Part shown: piece after piece, positions 44,305 through 54,848 of the stretch
How positions within the stretch are numbered: the first letter of the stretch is position 1
Layout: each line of letters begins with the position of its first letter
Origin: Flexithrix dorotheae DSM 6795
GTDB lineage: Bacteria > Bacteroidota > Bacteroidia > Cytophagales > Flammeovirgaceae
Length of the DNA: 64,000 nucleotides
NCBI RefSeq assembly: GCF_000379765.1
Contig: NZ_KB903509.1
Location: 273,136-337,135, forward strand
Direction of reading: 5' to 3'
The notes under the pieces: generated by a model
The model's input: the letters and a program-made list of their open reading frames with translations, nothing else
Told to the model about the DNA's origin: nothing
Database searches by the model: none
Translations under genes and position numbers: made by a program

Positions 44305-44596
44305 AAAGGGAATTGTAAAAACTAAAACTCAGTAACCTTCTACACCTAAATAAAAACAAAATGCAATTCTAGGTTTAGTATTAAATTTTCAAATCTCAAT
44401 CTTTAAGAATTCTGAATAATCACAACAAAATAGCCAATAATTACTTCTTAATTCGACAGTAAGTTTAGAGTTTACCTCTTAAATAGTACAAATTGAATCA
44501 ATAACATTATCAGGGATAAGAGGTAAAATAAACTGTACTTTCCTTTGAAATAATTGTACAATTTCAATTCTTTGTGTTCTGTTGAATTCCATAACC

Positions 44597-46585
44597 ATGA
44601 AAACACCAGCACTCTCACTTCTATTATTTTTTACCTTTCTGGGTTTTTCCCATGGTCAGGACAATACTCCCGCTATAGATAGTTTAAAAAATATTATAAA
44701 GGCTACCCCAACAGATTCTGTCAAAGCAGACTTACTTGCCAAATTTTGTTCTGACCTATGCTACTCTGACGTTGAAAATGCAATTAATTTTGGAAAAAAT
44801 GGACTTCAATTATCTAAGCAAATCAATTACAAACCTGGGGAACTAAAGGCTCTGGTTTATTTAACATCCGCTGAGGGAATTCTAAAAGGAGATTATGATC
44901 TGGGGATTGAATACCTGAAAAAAGCGGAAGAAATTGCTTTAGATTTAGACGATAAGAATTGGTTATTAAAAGTTTATAATGGATTTGGAGTAATTTACAA
45001 CTACAAAGGTTTCACTCCAAAAGCACTTGAATATTACATACTTGCACTCAAAACCAGAGATCAGGTGTTTCCCCCTCCTACCAATTCCAAACCAATGGGA
45101 AATCTGGCTTTATTATACCAGGATTTAGAGCAATATGACAAAGCGTTGGATTTTATGTACAAATCCCTTGAAATAAATCAAACCAACAAAAACCAGGAAG
45201 GAATTGCCACAGACCTGGTCAATCTTGGCAATATTTATATCAAGTTACAAAACTATGACACCGCATTCTATTTTATTAAAAAGGCACAGCCTATTTTCAA
45301 AGGGCTAAATGATTTGCAGGGGCTTTCCATTGCTTATGGTAATGGTGGAGATATTCTCCATAAAAAAGGGAAATATAAGGAAGCTTTGGAAATGTATTAT
45401 TCTGCCAACAAGTTGGATAAGCAATTGGGAGATACATATGGATTAATTTACTCCTATCGAGGAATTTCTAAAAATTATAAAGGATTATTGCAATTTAACA
45501 AGGCGATTAAAAACGGGTTAAAAAGTCTGGAATTAGCCGAAAGTTCTGGTATAAAGGAAGAAATTAAGGAGAGCAGCCTCAATTTATATGAAATCTACAA
45601 GCAGCAGGGAGATTTTAATAAAGCATTGAAATATCATGAGGTATTTTCAACTTTTCAGGATAGTATTAACAGTGAATCAAAATTAAAGGAAATTTCTATT
45701 TTAGAGGATAACTACGAATTGGAAAAAGCCGAAAAGGAAAATGAATTACTGCGGGAAAAGGAGGCTAAAAACCAAACAGTAATCACGCTAAATAAAACTA
45801 TTATTTCAGCACTTGGAGTGGTTATTACCCTCCTAATTGTGCTTGTGGGAATTTACTGGAAATCTAATTCGATTAAAAAAGAAAACAACAGGAAACTGCA
45901 GGAATTGAACGAAGAGCAAGATTCATTTATGGGAGTTGTGGCTCATGATTTAAAATCACCTCTCAACAAAATTTCAGGATTGTCGCAGTTACTTGCTTTA
46001 AGTGGAGATTTGAACTATGACCAAAAACAATATATAAAAATCATTAATGAAGTAATAGAAGATGGTAAAAACCTGATTAGTAGTTTGCTGGAAATTCACG
46101 AGCTTGAAAATAGCAAAAACAAACTCAAACCCACCCGCTTTGAACTTGGTCAGTTCGTAAGAGAAGTGGCTAAAACTTATGAATCGGCTGCAGCCAAAAA
46201 GAACATTACCATTATCTGTAATAATTTAACTCCGGAAATCTATATCCATACAGATAAATCTTCACTCACCCGAATTCTGGACAACCTGATATCGAATGCA
46301 TTAAAATTTTCCTTCAACGAAACTTCTGTTTTTCTGCAAATCCATAGTAATGAAAATAATGTTAAAATATCCGTAAAAGATGAAGGCCCCGGCATAAAAA
46401 AGGAAGAGCAAAAACTTTTATTTCGAAAATTCCAAAAATTATCGACTAAACCTACTGATGGGGAAAATTCTTCAGGATTGGGGCTGGCGATCACCAAAAG
46501 CCTTATACATCAACTTCAAGGAGATATTTTAGTGAAATCTGAAGTAAATAATGGTACTGAATTCATAGTAAAGCTCCCAAAGTAA
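44597..46585 (+). CDS. TPR-containing membrane sensor histidine kinase
   Basis: The ATG at 44597 gives 662 residues with a signal peptide (ALSLLLFFTFLGFSHGQ). Residues about 45-370 form TPR repeats outside the cytoplasm (ALEYYILALKTRDQV, ALDFMYKSLEINQT, KYKEALEMYYSAN). A short coiled coil (ELEKAEKENELLREKEA) leads to one membrane helix (about 397-420). The cytosolic part has the HisKA site DSFMGVVAHDLKSPLNKI with His450 as phosphoacceptor, and a HATPase domain (DNLISNALKF, DEGPGI, SSGLGLAI). No response regulator is encoded nearby, so the partner is unknown. This TPR-HK layout is common in Bacteroidota. Confidence 0.93.
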   Translation: MKTPALSLLLFFTFLGFSHGQDNTPAIDSLKNIIKATPTDSVKADLLAKFCSDLCYSDVENAINFGKNGLQLSKQINYKPGELKALVYLTSAEGILKGDYDLGIEYLKKAEEIALDLDDKNWLLKVYNGFGVIYNYKGFTPKALEYYILALKTRDQVFPPPTNSKPMGNLALLYQDLEQYDKALDFMYKSLEINQTNKNQEGIATDLVNLGNIYIKLQNYDTAFYFIKKAQPIFKGLNDLQGLSIAYGNGGDILHKKGKYKEALEMYYSANKLDKQLGDTYGLIYSYRGISKNYKGLLQFNKAIKNGLKSLELAESSGIKEEIKESSLNLYEIYKQQGDFNKALKYHEVFSTFQDSINSESKLKEISILEDNYELEKAEKENELLREKEAKNQTVITLNKTIISALGVVITLLIVLVGIYWKSNSIKKENNRKLQELNEEQDSFMGVVAHDLKSPLNKISGLSQLLALSGDLNYDQKQYIKIINEVIEDGKNLISSLLEIHELENSKNKLKPTRFELGQFVREVAKTYESAAAKKNITIICNNLTPEIYIHTDKSSLTRILDNLISNALKFSFNETSVFLQIHSNENNVKISVKDEGPGIKKEEQKLLFRKFQKLSTKPTDGENSSGLGLAITKSLIHQLQGDILVKSEVNNGTEFIVKLPK

Positions 46586-46769
46586 TTTAGCCAATTCATT
46601 TTACCTTTTTATTGTCGGAGGCACTAGTTTTTGGTGTTACTAAATTTCTCATTATCTTTCCCAACACTTCCTTATTTAGAATTTTTTATTGATGGAATCA
46701 ATTGCATTAGAATTTAAATAGGTGAAGAAAAATAAGCTAAATTATTTAAAACAAAACAATCAAAATTTA

Positions 46770-48272
46770 ATGGCATTAAAAGAGCAATTTAGCAGCCGGT
46801 GGGGAATCATTCTGGCTTCTTTGGGAATGGCTGTTGGAGCAGGGAATTTGTGGCGTTTTCCCAGGCTTGCAGGGCAGTATGGAGGCACATTTCTTATCCT
46901 CTGGATTTTGTTTTTAATGCTATGGTCCATTCCGATCCTTCTTGCTGAATTTTCCATTGGTAAAACCTTTAAAAAAGGGGTAATCGGATCCTTTTCTTCA
47001 GTAGCAGGGAAATCTTACACCTGGATGGGCTTTTTCATCACAGTTTGTACCCTGGGGATCACATTTTATTATTCGGTGGTTACGGCCTGGGCGCTTCGAT
47101 ATCTCGGCTTTTTCCTTTCTGATTTGGGTAATTTCTTTTCTGGCCAGCCTACTCTGGTCGATCACCTGACTACAAACCCAAATTACCTTGATGAGTATTG
47201 GACAAATATTTCCAGTGGAAACAAGGCTACCGTTTTTCTACATTCCATAGCAGTAATTTTAGGCATAACCTTATTGTACAGAGGTATCCAGAAAGGACTT
47301 GAAGTAGCAAATAAAATCATTATTCCCACATTATTTATCTTACTTGTTTTAATTAGTGCCATTGCCTTGAATATGGAAAATGGTACTCAGGGGCTTGATT
47401 ACATGTTTGGCATTGATGTTTCTCTGTTTAAGGAGCCAAAAGTGTGGATTGAGGCACTTTCGCAATCAGCTTGGTCTACAGGGGCTGGTTGGGGCTTAAT
47501 CATGACAATATCCTCCTATTCGAGAAATAAAGAGGATGTTACCTTAAATACATTCATCAGTGGATTTGGCAATAATACAGCCTCCCTTTTAGCCGGAATA
47601 GCCATTTTACCAGCAGTTTTTGCTTTGGCCCCCTCTAGTGAAGAAGCTATTTCCTATTTACAAACCGGGAACCAGGCCCTGACTTTTACCATTATCCCAA
47701 AGTTATTAGTCCAAATACCAGGTGGAGTTTTACTATCAGTAATATTCTTTATTGCTTTTTTTCTGGCCGCATTTAGTTCCCTTCTTCCTATGCTAGAGCT
47801 ATTTATAAAGGTATTAGGAGATTTAGGATTAACCAGGCATCGATCAGCCCTACGTGCCGGTCTATTCTGTATATTATTTGGGCTACCTTCTGCTTACTCT
47901 CTTGACTTCTTCTCCAATCAGGATTGGGTTTGGGGAATAGGATTAATCATATCAGGATTATTTATCATTTTTGCTGTTTTCAAACACGGACCGTCAAAAT
48001 TCAAAAAGGCATTTATTGATCAGGACTCAGATTTCAGCGTACCCAACCTCTATTTTTCTGTTTGTATTACTTTTAATATTTTTCTGGGTGCAATCCTAAT
48101 TTATTGGTGGATGTCACAGGGATACAGCGCCTATCCCTGGTTTGATGCCAATGGGAACTGGAACTTATTTGATGTTTACAGCAACGCTTCCATTATTACC
48201 CAATGGTTTTTTGTTTTACTGATCGGAGTTATTTTGAATAAATTTCTTTACAAAAAATTCAATCAATCATGA
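46770..48272 (+). CDS. Sodium-dependent amino-acid transporter (NSS/SNF family, MetP-like)
   Basis: The ATG at 46770 gives 500 residues with about twelve membrane helices; an alternative GTG at 46722 adds 16 polar residues. The Na+ and substrate site in helix 1 is clear (GMAVGAGNLWRFPRLAGQYG), and helix 6 has SAWSTGAGWGLIMTISSYS. NSS transporters of the LeuT fold import amino acids with Na+. The next gene overlaps its stop as ATGA and encodes a MetS-like small subunit, which points to the MetPS-type methionine/alanine importers. The precise substrate is not shown. Confidence 0.93.
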   Translation: MALKEQFSSRWGIILASLGMAVGAGNLWRFPRLAGQYGGTFLILWILFLMLWSIPILLAEFSIGKTFKKGVIGSFSSVAGKSYTWMGFFITVCTLGITFYYSVVTAWALRYLGFFLSDLGNFFSGQPTLVDHLTTNPNYLDEYWTNISSGNKATVFLHSIAVILGITLLYRGIQKGLEVANKIIIPTLFILLVLISAIALNMENGTQGLDYMFGIDVSLFKEPKVWIEALSQSAWSTGAGWGLIMTISSYSRNKEDVTLNTFISGFGNNTASLLAGIAILPAVFALAPSSEEAISYLQTGNQALTFTIIPKLLVQIPGGVLLSVIFFIAFFLAAFSSLLPMLELFIKVLGDLGLTRHRSALRAGLFCILFGLPSAYSLDFFSNQDWVWGIGLIISGLFIIFAVFKHGPSKFKKAFIDQDSDFSVPNLYFSVCITFNIFLGAILIYWWMSQGYSAYPWFDANGNWNLFDVYSNASIITQWFFVLLIGVILNKFLYKKFNQS

Positions 48273-48376
48273 GTTTATCAAGCATTATTAGCATGTTAAT
48301 CATTTTGGGAATTGTCCTTGGAGGATTTTTCTATTTTCTTTCTATTGCCATTAAAAAAGAAAAAGAGAAAAACTAA
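48269..48376 (+). CDS. MetS-like small subunit of the NSS transporter
   Basis: A 35-residue protein whose ATG overlaps the transporter's TGA (ATGA), so translation is coupled. It consists of one membrane helix (about 5-27, MLIILGIVLGGFFYFLSIAI) and a basic cytosolic tail (KKEKEKN). MetS family small subunits have exactly this size, topology and position, and in the studied Corynebacterium system are needed for MetP activity. Because it is so short, sequence alone gives moderate support; the overlap and conservation of the layout carry the case. Confidence 0.8.
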   Translation: MSLSSIISMLIILGIVLGGFFYFLSIAIKKEKEKN

Positions 48377-48461
48377 CCACCAAACCCAAAATTTTCACAC
48401 TCTTAATAAACCTTATTCATGAAAAAAGGAATAAAGGTTTTCTTACTGCTTTTCTTTTAGT

Positions 48462-51410
48462 TTAAAGCATGTCTGCATATTTTTTTGCATTCAACTCATC
48501 TCCAATTTCTTTGTAAGCATAAGAAAGTGTTCTGAAGACATCCGGCATATTCGGCCTAATCTGTAAAGCCACCTGAAGATTTCGGATACCCATCTGGAAG
48601 TATTGGTTTTTGCTATTTGGCAACTGTAGACCTTTTTGGAAAAAGGCCATTCCCATATCCACAAAAATTCTTGGGTTTTTGCCATTATCATATTCAGCCG
48701 CTTTCTGGAAACTTTTTATAGCACTATCAAATTCTTTCATGGCCATGTACGACCGTCCTCTGTTCAGGTAACCACTTGTATTATTTACTTTAAGCTGAAT
48801 AGATTTATTAAATAGTTTTATCGCGTCACTATACTGCTTTTTTTGGTTATAAGCGATGCCAACCAAAGTATAGGACACAAAATCATCAGGATTTAGTCTG
48901 ATCACTTTACTTAATGTTTTTATAGCCTCATCACTCTTATTTAAATCAATTTGTAACATTCCTACCAATCTCAAGGCTTCTACATTATTTGGTTCATATT
49001 CCACCGCTTTTTCCGCCAATTCCAAAGCCTGTACAGCTTTTCCTTGCCCTCTCAATTTAAAAGCATCTGGCAAATACCTGTTCTCCCTTTTTACAATAGC
49101 CAGTAAAGGGACCGTATCTGCCTTAATCACATGGATAGTCCCTTTGGGCGGGAAACTAGCTTCAATCAACTCGGTAGGCATTCCCCTTGTCCCAAAAAAA
49201 GCATAATCCCAATCCTTTCTAAATTTTTCGTTTTCCCTGGTCCAAATCATTTGAAGACTATCCGTATGTTTGTTGGCATAATACTGGGCAGTTTGTATCT
49301 CAAAATTTGCCGCTACCCTTGATTTTTTCTGGTTGACAGGTTCATTTTCAATTAACCATTCCGCAGCTTGTTTCATTGAATTACACCAATATTCAGTTTC
49401 ATATTCCTTGTAAGCCCCATTAATTCCCCCTACTGCCTCATTAAAATAAACATATTGATTTGGGTGGTTTTTAACCATCCAAAATGCTGGCTTAGCCATT
49501 AATGCTATAAGTACCACTACCACCCCATAACTTACAGCTTTTTTGTCTGTGAGCTGAACAAGATAATCCCAGCCTACAGCAGCAATCACTACAAAAGGGG
49601 CATAAACAAACATCAGATGCCTCCAGCCGGAATAAAGAGTTGAATTTTTTACGATAGTATAGATAATAGGGAAAAAAAATGAAAATACTAACATTAATAA
49701 TACAGCAGTATTATATTTTTTCAATTTATTGGGGATGGGAAGTAAACCGATGAAAAACCCAATTAATACAAAAAGAGGGACACTTATTCCTATCCATTTG
49801 AAAATATAATACCATGGAGGATTATCCATATTAATTCTTTCCCCTTCAAATAATTCGTAGGTGATCAGAAACCGGAAATTGGTAAATTCCTGAAGGGAAA
49901 TCATAGGATTTTCAAATGGTTTGTCATACCCCCAGGGCCAGAACCAGATACCTAAAAGATAACTGGCCAAAACAATAAAAAGGATATAAATGGCATATCT
50001 GGGAATTAATTTCATGGCAATTCCCAGGGTGTTTTGATTGGCATAAACCAGCCATGTAGCCCCTGTAAACAAACCAAAAAGCCCCACGGCTAGTAACCCC
50101 CCAATTTTAATACTTATGATGAATGCCAAGCTGAAAATCAACCAAAATATGGTTCCAGGTTTGGGTTTGGGAAATTGCCAGCAAAACCTGACGATAAAGA
50201 AAATAGAAAGTGCATAACCTAATAAAAATGGAATATCCTTGGGGTTATTCATAGAATGACCAAAATACCGGGGAGATAAAATCATGAAAACTCCTGCAAA
50301 AACAGCCGTTCTCCACGATCCGGCTTCTCTGGCGATTCGCCCAATAAAAAGAATGGCAATTGCCCCAAAAAGTGCATTTAAAAAGTGCCTGGTTTCATAT
50401 ATTCCTTCAAATGGAGAAAAATAATCATGAAGCAGTTCTGCCAGAAAATCGAAAGATGCACTGTAATGAAGTGTAGCATTTCTGGCATGCTTGGTCATAT
50501 CGAACACATCTCTATTTTCCCCACCCGAAGCATAGAAGCTTCGTATATCTTTGGCGTACTCCACCAAAACAGGTTCATCCCAGGTCATGCCATAATCAAA
50601 ACTCAAAGCGGGTAATAAAACAAATCCAATGGCTGATATCAAAAAAAATGACAATCTATACAGCCCACTATTTCCCCTTTTGAGCTGGCTGGTTGCTTTT
50701 TCAGCTTTCAACTCCTGAAATGGACTGACAATGAACTTTTCAAAAATCAGAGAAAAGTAAAATAAGATTACTTTTAGGGATATGCCCTTAGGCAAAACTT
50801 TAGATTTTAATTTTACGGGAACTTCAATTTGGTCTGGTAAATAATCTCGTAAAGCAGCCAGAGATTTTAAAGGATGAAATTGGCCTAAAAGCGAAGCAAA
50901 ATGACCTGCATTTTGTAAGGAAAACAGTTTTAGTCCAGACGGATAAAATTTGGATTTTACCCCCAGAATAAAATCAATCCAAAATTTTAAAAATTTATTT
51001 AAAACAGCGTTCTCATTTTCAATAGAAACGTATGCTAACGTTCCATCTTTCAATTCTTTCCAATTGGTATTATACCAATTTATCAGTTCTGCGACTTCCT
51101 CATATCTCGACTGCTGATCGATAAGAATGCAATATCCTTTTTGATTATTTTCAAAAAACTCCCGCTGGCTTTCATAAACCATGAGTTTCTCTCCAAACTC
51201 CTCCTTAAGCCCATCAGACAAGGATTCTGAAGTTTTAAGAACACCTATTGAGGTATTATCTTTCCTTTGGATGAGAAAGGACTTGATTTTATCAATATCC
51301 TCATTTTCTCCTTTGATATCGATGAATAAAAATAAAGGGGGAGCCGGTTTTTTAATTATATTTTTGATTTTTCGGGGTTCCTTTACCTTTTGCTTTATTT
51401 TCTTTTTCAT
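48462..51410 (-). CDS. GT-C glycosyltransferase fused to C-terminal TPR repeats
   Basis: 982 residues from the ATG at 51410; the frame opens at 51467, but the first codons lack a good context. Three parts: a soluble N-terminal domain (about 25-200) of unknown family; a GT-C-like polytopic region (about 255-690, about ten to twelve helices) whose first loop has YGMTWDEPVL, a family-39-like site with acidic DE, followed by FGHSMNNPKDIPFLLGYALS; and TPR repeats (about 790-975: ALELAEKAVEYEPNNVEAL, AIKLFNKSIQLK, AIKSFQKAAEYD). It probably transfers a sugar from a lipid carrier at the periplasmic face, with the TPRs binding a partner. Acceptor unknown. It converges with the MetS gene. Confidence 0.75.
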   Translation of the reverse strand: MKKKIKQKVKEPRKIKNIIKKPAPPLFLFIDIKGENEDIDKIKSFLIQRKDNTSIGVLKTSESLSDGLKEEFGEKLMVYESQREFFENNQKGYCILIDQQSRYEEVAELINWYNTNWKELKDGTLAYVSIENENAVLNKFLKFWIDFILGVKSKFYPSGLKLFSLQNAGHFASLLGQFHPLKSLAALRDYLPDQIEVPVKLKSKVLPKGISLKVILFYFSLIFEKFIVSPFQELKAEKATSQLKRGNSGLYRLSFFLISAIGFVLLPALSFDYGMTWDEPVLVEYAKDIRSFYASGGENRDVFDMTKHARNATLHYSASFDFLAELLHDYFSPFEGIYETRHFLNALFGAIAILFIGRIAREAGSWRTAVFAGVFMILSPRYFGHSMNNPKDIPFLLGYALSIFFIVRFCWQFPKPKPGTIFWLIFSLAFIISIKIGGLLAVGLFGLFTGATWLVYANQNTLGIAMKLIPRYAIYILFIVLASYLLGIWFWPWGYDKPFENPMISLQEFTNFRFLITYELFEGERINMDNPPWYYIFKWIGISVPLFVLIGFFIGLLPIPNKLKKYNTAVLLMLVFSFFFPIIYTIVKNSTLYSGWRHLMFVYAPFVVIAAVGWDYLVQLTDKKAVSYGVVVVLIALMAKPAFWMVKNHPNQYVYFNEAVGGINGAYKEYETEYWCNSMKQAAEWLIENEPVNQKKSRVAANFEIQTAQYYANKHTDSLQMIWTRENEKFRKDWDYAFFGTRGMPTELIEASFPPKGTIHVIKADTVPLLAIVKRENRYLPDAFKLRGQGKAVQALELAEKAVEYEPNNVEALRLVGMLQIDLNKSDEAIKTLSKVIRLNPDDFVSYTLVGIAYNQKKQYSDAIKLFNKSIQLKVNNTSGYLNRGRSYMAMKEFDSAIKSFQKAAEYDNGKNPRIFVDMGMAFFQKGLQLPNSKNQYFQMGIRNLQVALQIRPNMPDVFRTLSYAYKEIGDELNAKKYADML

Positions 51411-51931
51411 ACATTGAAAAGTTGTGCAACTTTTGAACTTTTCCTCTGGCAAAAATTTTTTGAACAATTAATGTCAGAATCCCTTCAATTAGTTTGGCTT
51501 GATTTGTATGACACAAAAAATTGCACAATTATTACTCAAAATGGATTATGCTAAAAAAATCATTAGATTCTATATCTCCCAAAATTAAATATTCATTTTT
51601 AATTATCGGTAAAGGAGACATTTATCTTTTCCTGCATTGCTACCTCAAGGAGTTGTTCATTAGTAGAAAAACAATTTTAAATTTCCCGAAAACCTAAGCA
51701 CATAATAATTTAAAGATAAAATATAAATTTTTCAAGTTTATGGAACATTCTTTAACCCCCTCCGTATTACAGAACAATATTTGTGATTGCTTTTTACTCA
51801 AAAAATAATTTAAATATTTGCTTCATGCAGATTAGAAGATATAAACTGACTAATTCATAAAGTCAGACAAATTTTATTAAGTTCAATAATGTGAATAATT
51901 TAGTTAAGAGCCAGGTCCATGACCTGGTTTT
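51411..51931. other. Intergenic region, 521 bp, with hairpin and orphan terminator
   Basis: Both flanking genes are on the minus strand. It contains a hairpin (ctgact 51846-51851 / agtcag 51861-51866) and a plus-strand terminator at 51911-51933. No open frame of note. A short plus-strand transcript is possible. Confidence 0.5.
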
Positions 51932-51933
51932 TT
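51911..51933 (+). terminator. Orphan plus-strand terminator at the end of gpsA
   Basis: Arms ccaggtc (51911-51917) and gacctgg (51921-51927) followed on the plus strand by six T. On the minus strand no T-run follows, so it does not look like the terminator of gpsA, which ends at 51932. Confidence 0.65.
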
Positions 51934-52936
51934 ATTTTAGCTTATCTTTTAAAATCTGAAACTCAATAATCGGAGAAATTTTTTCATACAAAATATGATA
52001 AACTGTTTCGATAATAGGTAATTCGATCTCAAATTCCTGCTTAATTTCATGGATACTTTTAGCCGCATAATAACCTTCAGCAATCATTTCCATTTCCATT
52101 TGTGCCGATTTTACAGAATATCCCCTTCCTATCATATTACCAAAAGTTCTGTTTCGGCTGAATTGTGAATAGGCTGTAACCAATAGGTCACCCAAATATG
52201 CAGAAGCATTTATGTCCCTTTCTTTTTGGGAAACAGCATCCAAAAAATCTTTGATCTCTGAAAGTGCATTTGAAACCAAAACTGCCTGGAAATTATCTCC
52301 AAAATTTAACCCATGGGCAATTCCGCATGCAATCGAAACAATATTTTTAATGACGGCACTGTATTCTACCCCATAAATATCAGTATTGGTAGTTACACTG
52401 ATGTAATGGCACCTTAATAAATCAGCCAGTTGTAAGGCAAAATCTTCATCTTCAGAAGCCACTGTAAGATACGATTGCCTTTCCATAGCTACTTCTTCTG
52501 CATGACAAGGACCCGAAATTACAGCCAGATCATGGTGTTCTACCCTAAAATGCTTTTTGAGGTAATCTGTAATGAGTAAATTCTCATCTGGAACCATTCC
52601 CTTGATGGAGGAAACAATTCTTTTTCCTTTTAAATCTGTCTGTGACAAGTCGGAAATTGCCTCTGCAACAAAAGCTGCTGGGATTACAATAATTAAAATA
52701 GAAGCATCTCTTACAGAAGCTTTTAAATCATTGGTTGGATTAACTTTATTTAAATTTATTTTGGCTGTGCTCAAATAACTCGGATTCCGATGATATTTCG
52801 TTATATGTTTGATATCCGAAACACTTCTTAACCACCAGTTTATTTTTATATCCTGCTCACTAAGCATTTTTACTATAGCAGTAGCCCAGCTTCCACCTCC
52901 AATAACTGCTACTGTTTGCCTTACCTGATCTCCCAT
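51932..52936 (-). CDS. gpsA: Glycerol-3-phosphate dehydrogenase [NAD(P)+]
   Basis: 334 residues from the ATG at 52936; a TTG three codons upstream is less likely. Rossmann start VAVIGGGSWATAIVKML, then PAAFVAEAISDL, SSIKGM, the ISGPCHAEEVA signature of the family, the catalytic Lys in SAVIKNIVSIACG and the late NRTFGNMIGRGYSVKSA. It reduces dihydroxyacetone phosphate to sn-glycerol 3-phosphate for phospholipid synthesis. It lies 90 bases behind the adenine deaminase gene on the same strand, so it may share its transcript. Confidence 0.95.
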   Translation of the reverse strand: MGDQVRQTVAVIGGGSWATAIVKMLSEQDIKINWWLRSVSDIKHITKYHRNPSYLSTAKINLNKVNPTNDLKASVRDASILIIVIPAAFVAEAISDLSQTDLKGKRIVSSIKGMVPDENLLITDYLKKHFRVEHHDLAVISGPCHAEEVAMERQSYLTVASEDEDFALQLADLLRCHYISVTTNTDIYGVEYSAVIKNIVSIACGIAHGLNFGDNFQAVLVSNALSEIKDFLDAVSQKERDINASAYLGDLLVTAYSQFSRNRTFGNMIGRGYSVKSAQMEMEMIAEGYYAAKSIHEIKQEFEIELPIIETVYHILYEKISPIIEFQILKDKLK

Positions 52937-53026
52937 TTTACGCAAAAATTGATTAAGGAATTAAATATGGTTTATTTTAAAATTATTATCTACAAAAATA
53001 ATGAAAAGTAACTTTTGTCAATAAGC

Positions 53027-54661
53027 TTAATAAGATACTTCCATAAATTTGAAATTTTCCCCATCAAACAAACCTTTATCACTTAGTTTAATAGAAGGAA
53101 TAACAAGTAGGGCCATAAAAGAAAGTGACATGAATGGAGCATTGAGTTTTGATCCCATCTCTTTTACAATTTTATCAATTTCGATATACTTCCTTCCTAT
53201 AGAATATCCTTCCTCTTCTGACATTAATCCAGCAACAGGTAATGGCAAAACGTAAGATTTTTCCCCATCGAAAGCAGCCACACCACCCTTTACTTTTATC
53301 AACTCATTGACCACAATTGCCATGGCTTCATCATTTGTACCTACTGCTGTAATATTATGAGAATCGTGTCCAACACTCGAGGCTATTGCCCCTTTTTTTA
53401 ACCCAAAGTTTGTAATAAAAGCAATTGCCGGAGCTGTGTCCTGATATCGGTTTATTACAGCCAGTTTTAAAATATCATTTTCAATATCTGGGAATAAAAA
53501 TCCATTTTCTGATTTTGCCGGAAAAACCGCCTTATTCGTAATCAACTCATTATCAACAACTTCAATGACATTTAGATTTTCCCCTTTACTTGCTATCTGG
53601 AAATCAGTTGGTTGCTTTGTTGAAGTTTTAAAATTGTTAATTACTTTTTCTTTTACAGAGGGAATATTGGTTTTCCCATTTTCCGACACCAATTTCCCAT
53701 CAATATAGGTTTGCAGAATTTTAAAGTTCTCCAGATTTTCAACTACTATAAAATCTGCAGGGTCACCCATTCTCAATAATCCAACATTTAGCCCATAATG
53801 CTCTACAGGATTAACACAAGCCACCCTTAAAACTTTAAATAAATCATTTCCTTCATTAATAGCCCTTTTCACCAGTTGATTGATGTGGCCTTCCATTAGT
53901 TCATCCGGGTGTTTATCATCTGAGCAGAACATCATTTTGTCATAATGCTCGTCCAATAAACCGATGAGTGCATTAAAATTTTTTGCAGCACTTCCTTCCC
54001 TGATAATGATTTTCATTCCAGCATTTAATTTATCCAATGCCTCCTCGCTGGAAAAACATTCGTGATCGGTGGATATTCCCTTTTCAGCATATTTTAAAGC
54101 CATCTCCCCTTTTAAACCCGGTGCATGTCCATCCACAGGTTTCCCCGACTCTTTTGCCAGGGCAATTTTCTCTAAAACTACAGGATCATTATGGAGTACT
54201 CCCGGCCAGTTCATCATTTCTGCCAAATAACCAATCTCTTCCATTGCCAATAGTTCTTTGATATCCTGAACAGAAATTTCGGCTCCTGCTGTTTCAAAAT
54301 CAGTGGCAGGTACGCAGGAAGGAGCTCCAAAGTGAAATTTAAACGGAACTTTCTTTCCATTTGCTATCATATATTTTACGCCTTCCACTCCAAGCACATT
54401 TCCAATTTCATGAGGATCAGAGACTGTAGCCACCGTTCCATGAGTGACCGCCAACCGGGCAAACTCGCTGGGAATCAGCATAGAACTTTCAATATGAATG
54501 TGTGCATCAATAAAGCCCGGAAGGATAAAATAAGCATCGGGATCCTCATCTATTTCAGTTATTTTTTTAATTTTTCCATTCTCAATGTGGAGCTCCGCAT
54601 AAAAAATATTGCGGTTATTCACATCTATTAACTTTCCTTTTAGAATATGATCCTGTTTCAT
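53027..54661 (-). CDS. ade: Adenine deaminase
   Basis: 544 residues, amidohydrolase superfamily. Metal-binding and catalytic motifs in order: [10 protein letters not shown] (about 49-58), [36 protein letters not shown] and, in the C-terminal domain, VGHDSHNI. It converts adenine to hypoxanthine and ammonia in purine salvage, usually with Mn or Fe. A CAAAACTA box at 54688-54695 (TAGTTTTG on the minus strand) could be the -7 element but lacks a spaced partner. gpsA lies downstream on the same strand. Confidence 0.95.
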   Translation of the reverse strand: MKQDHILKGKLIDVNNRNIFYAELHIENGKIKKITEIDEDPDAYFILPGFIDAHIHIESSMLIPSEFARLAVTHGTVATVSDPHEIGNVLGVEGVKYMIANGKKVPFKFHFGAPSCVPATDFETAGAEISVQDIKELLAMEEIGYLAEMMNWPGVLHNDPVVLEKIALAKESGKPVDGHAPGLKGEMALKYAEKGISTDHECFSSEEALDKLNAGMKIIIREGSAAKNFNALIGLLDEHYDKMMFCSDDKHPDELMEGHINQLVKRAINEGNDLFKVLRVACVNPVEHYGLNVGLLRMGDPADFIVVENLENFKILQTYIDGKLVSENGKTNIPSVKEKVINNFKTSTKQPTDFQIASKGENLNVIEVVDNELITNKAVFPAKSENGFLFPDIENDILKLAVINRYQDTAPAIAFITNFGLKKGAIASSVGHDSHNITAVGTNDEAMAIVVNELIKVKGGVAAFDGEKSYVLPLPVAGLMSEEEGYSIGRKYIEIDKIVKEMGSKLNAPFMSLSFMALLVIPSIKLSDKGLFDGENFKFMEVSY

Positions 54662-54848
54662 TGATTATTATTAAGTAAAATTTATATCAAAACTATCATT
54701 ACTTATTAAAATATGACCGTATTTACTCAATTATTCGGATTTTTATCTAAACTTTTTGGTTAAAAATTATTGACATTTTGGAACTATAGAAAATAAAAAT
54801 ATTGTATTTATCTATACTGAAATAGCCAATAATTAACCAAAAAACTAA

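Larger units (their letters stand above)
43963..44596. other. Intergenic region, 634 bp, with LacI-type operators and an orphan terminator
   Basis: It follows the LacI gene. Two LacI-like half-operator clusters lie at 44083-44110 and a strong plus-strand terminator at 44271-44304, with no open frame between them longer than about 23 codons. The right part is the leader of the histidine kinase gene. Confidence 0.6.
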
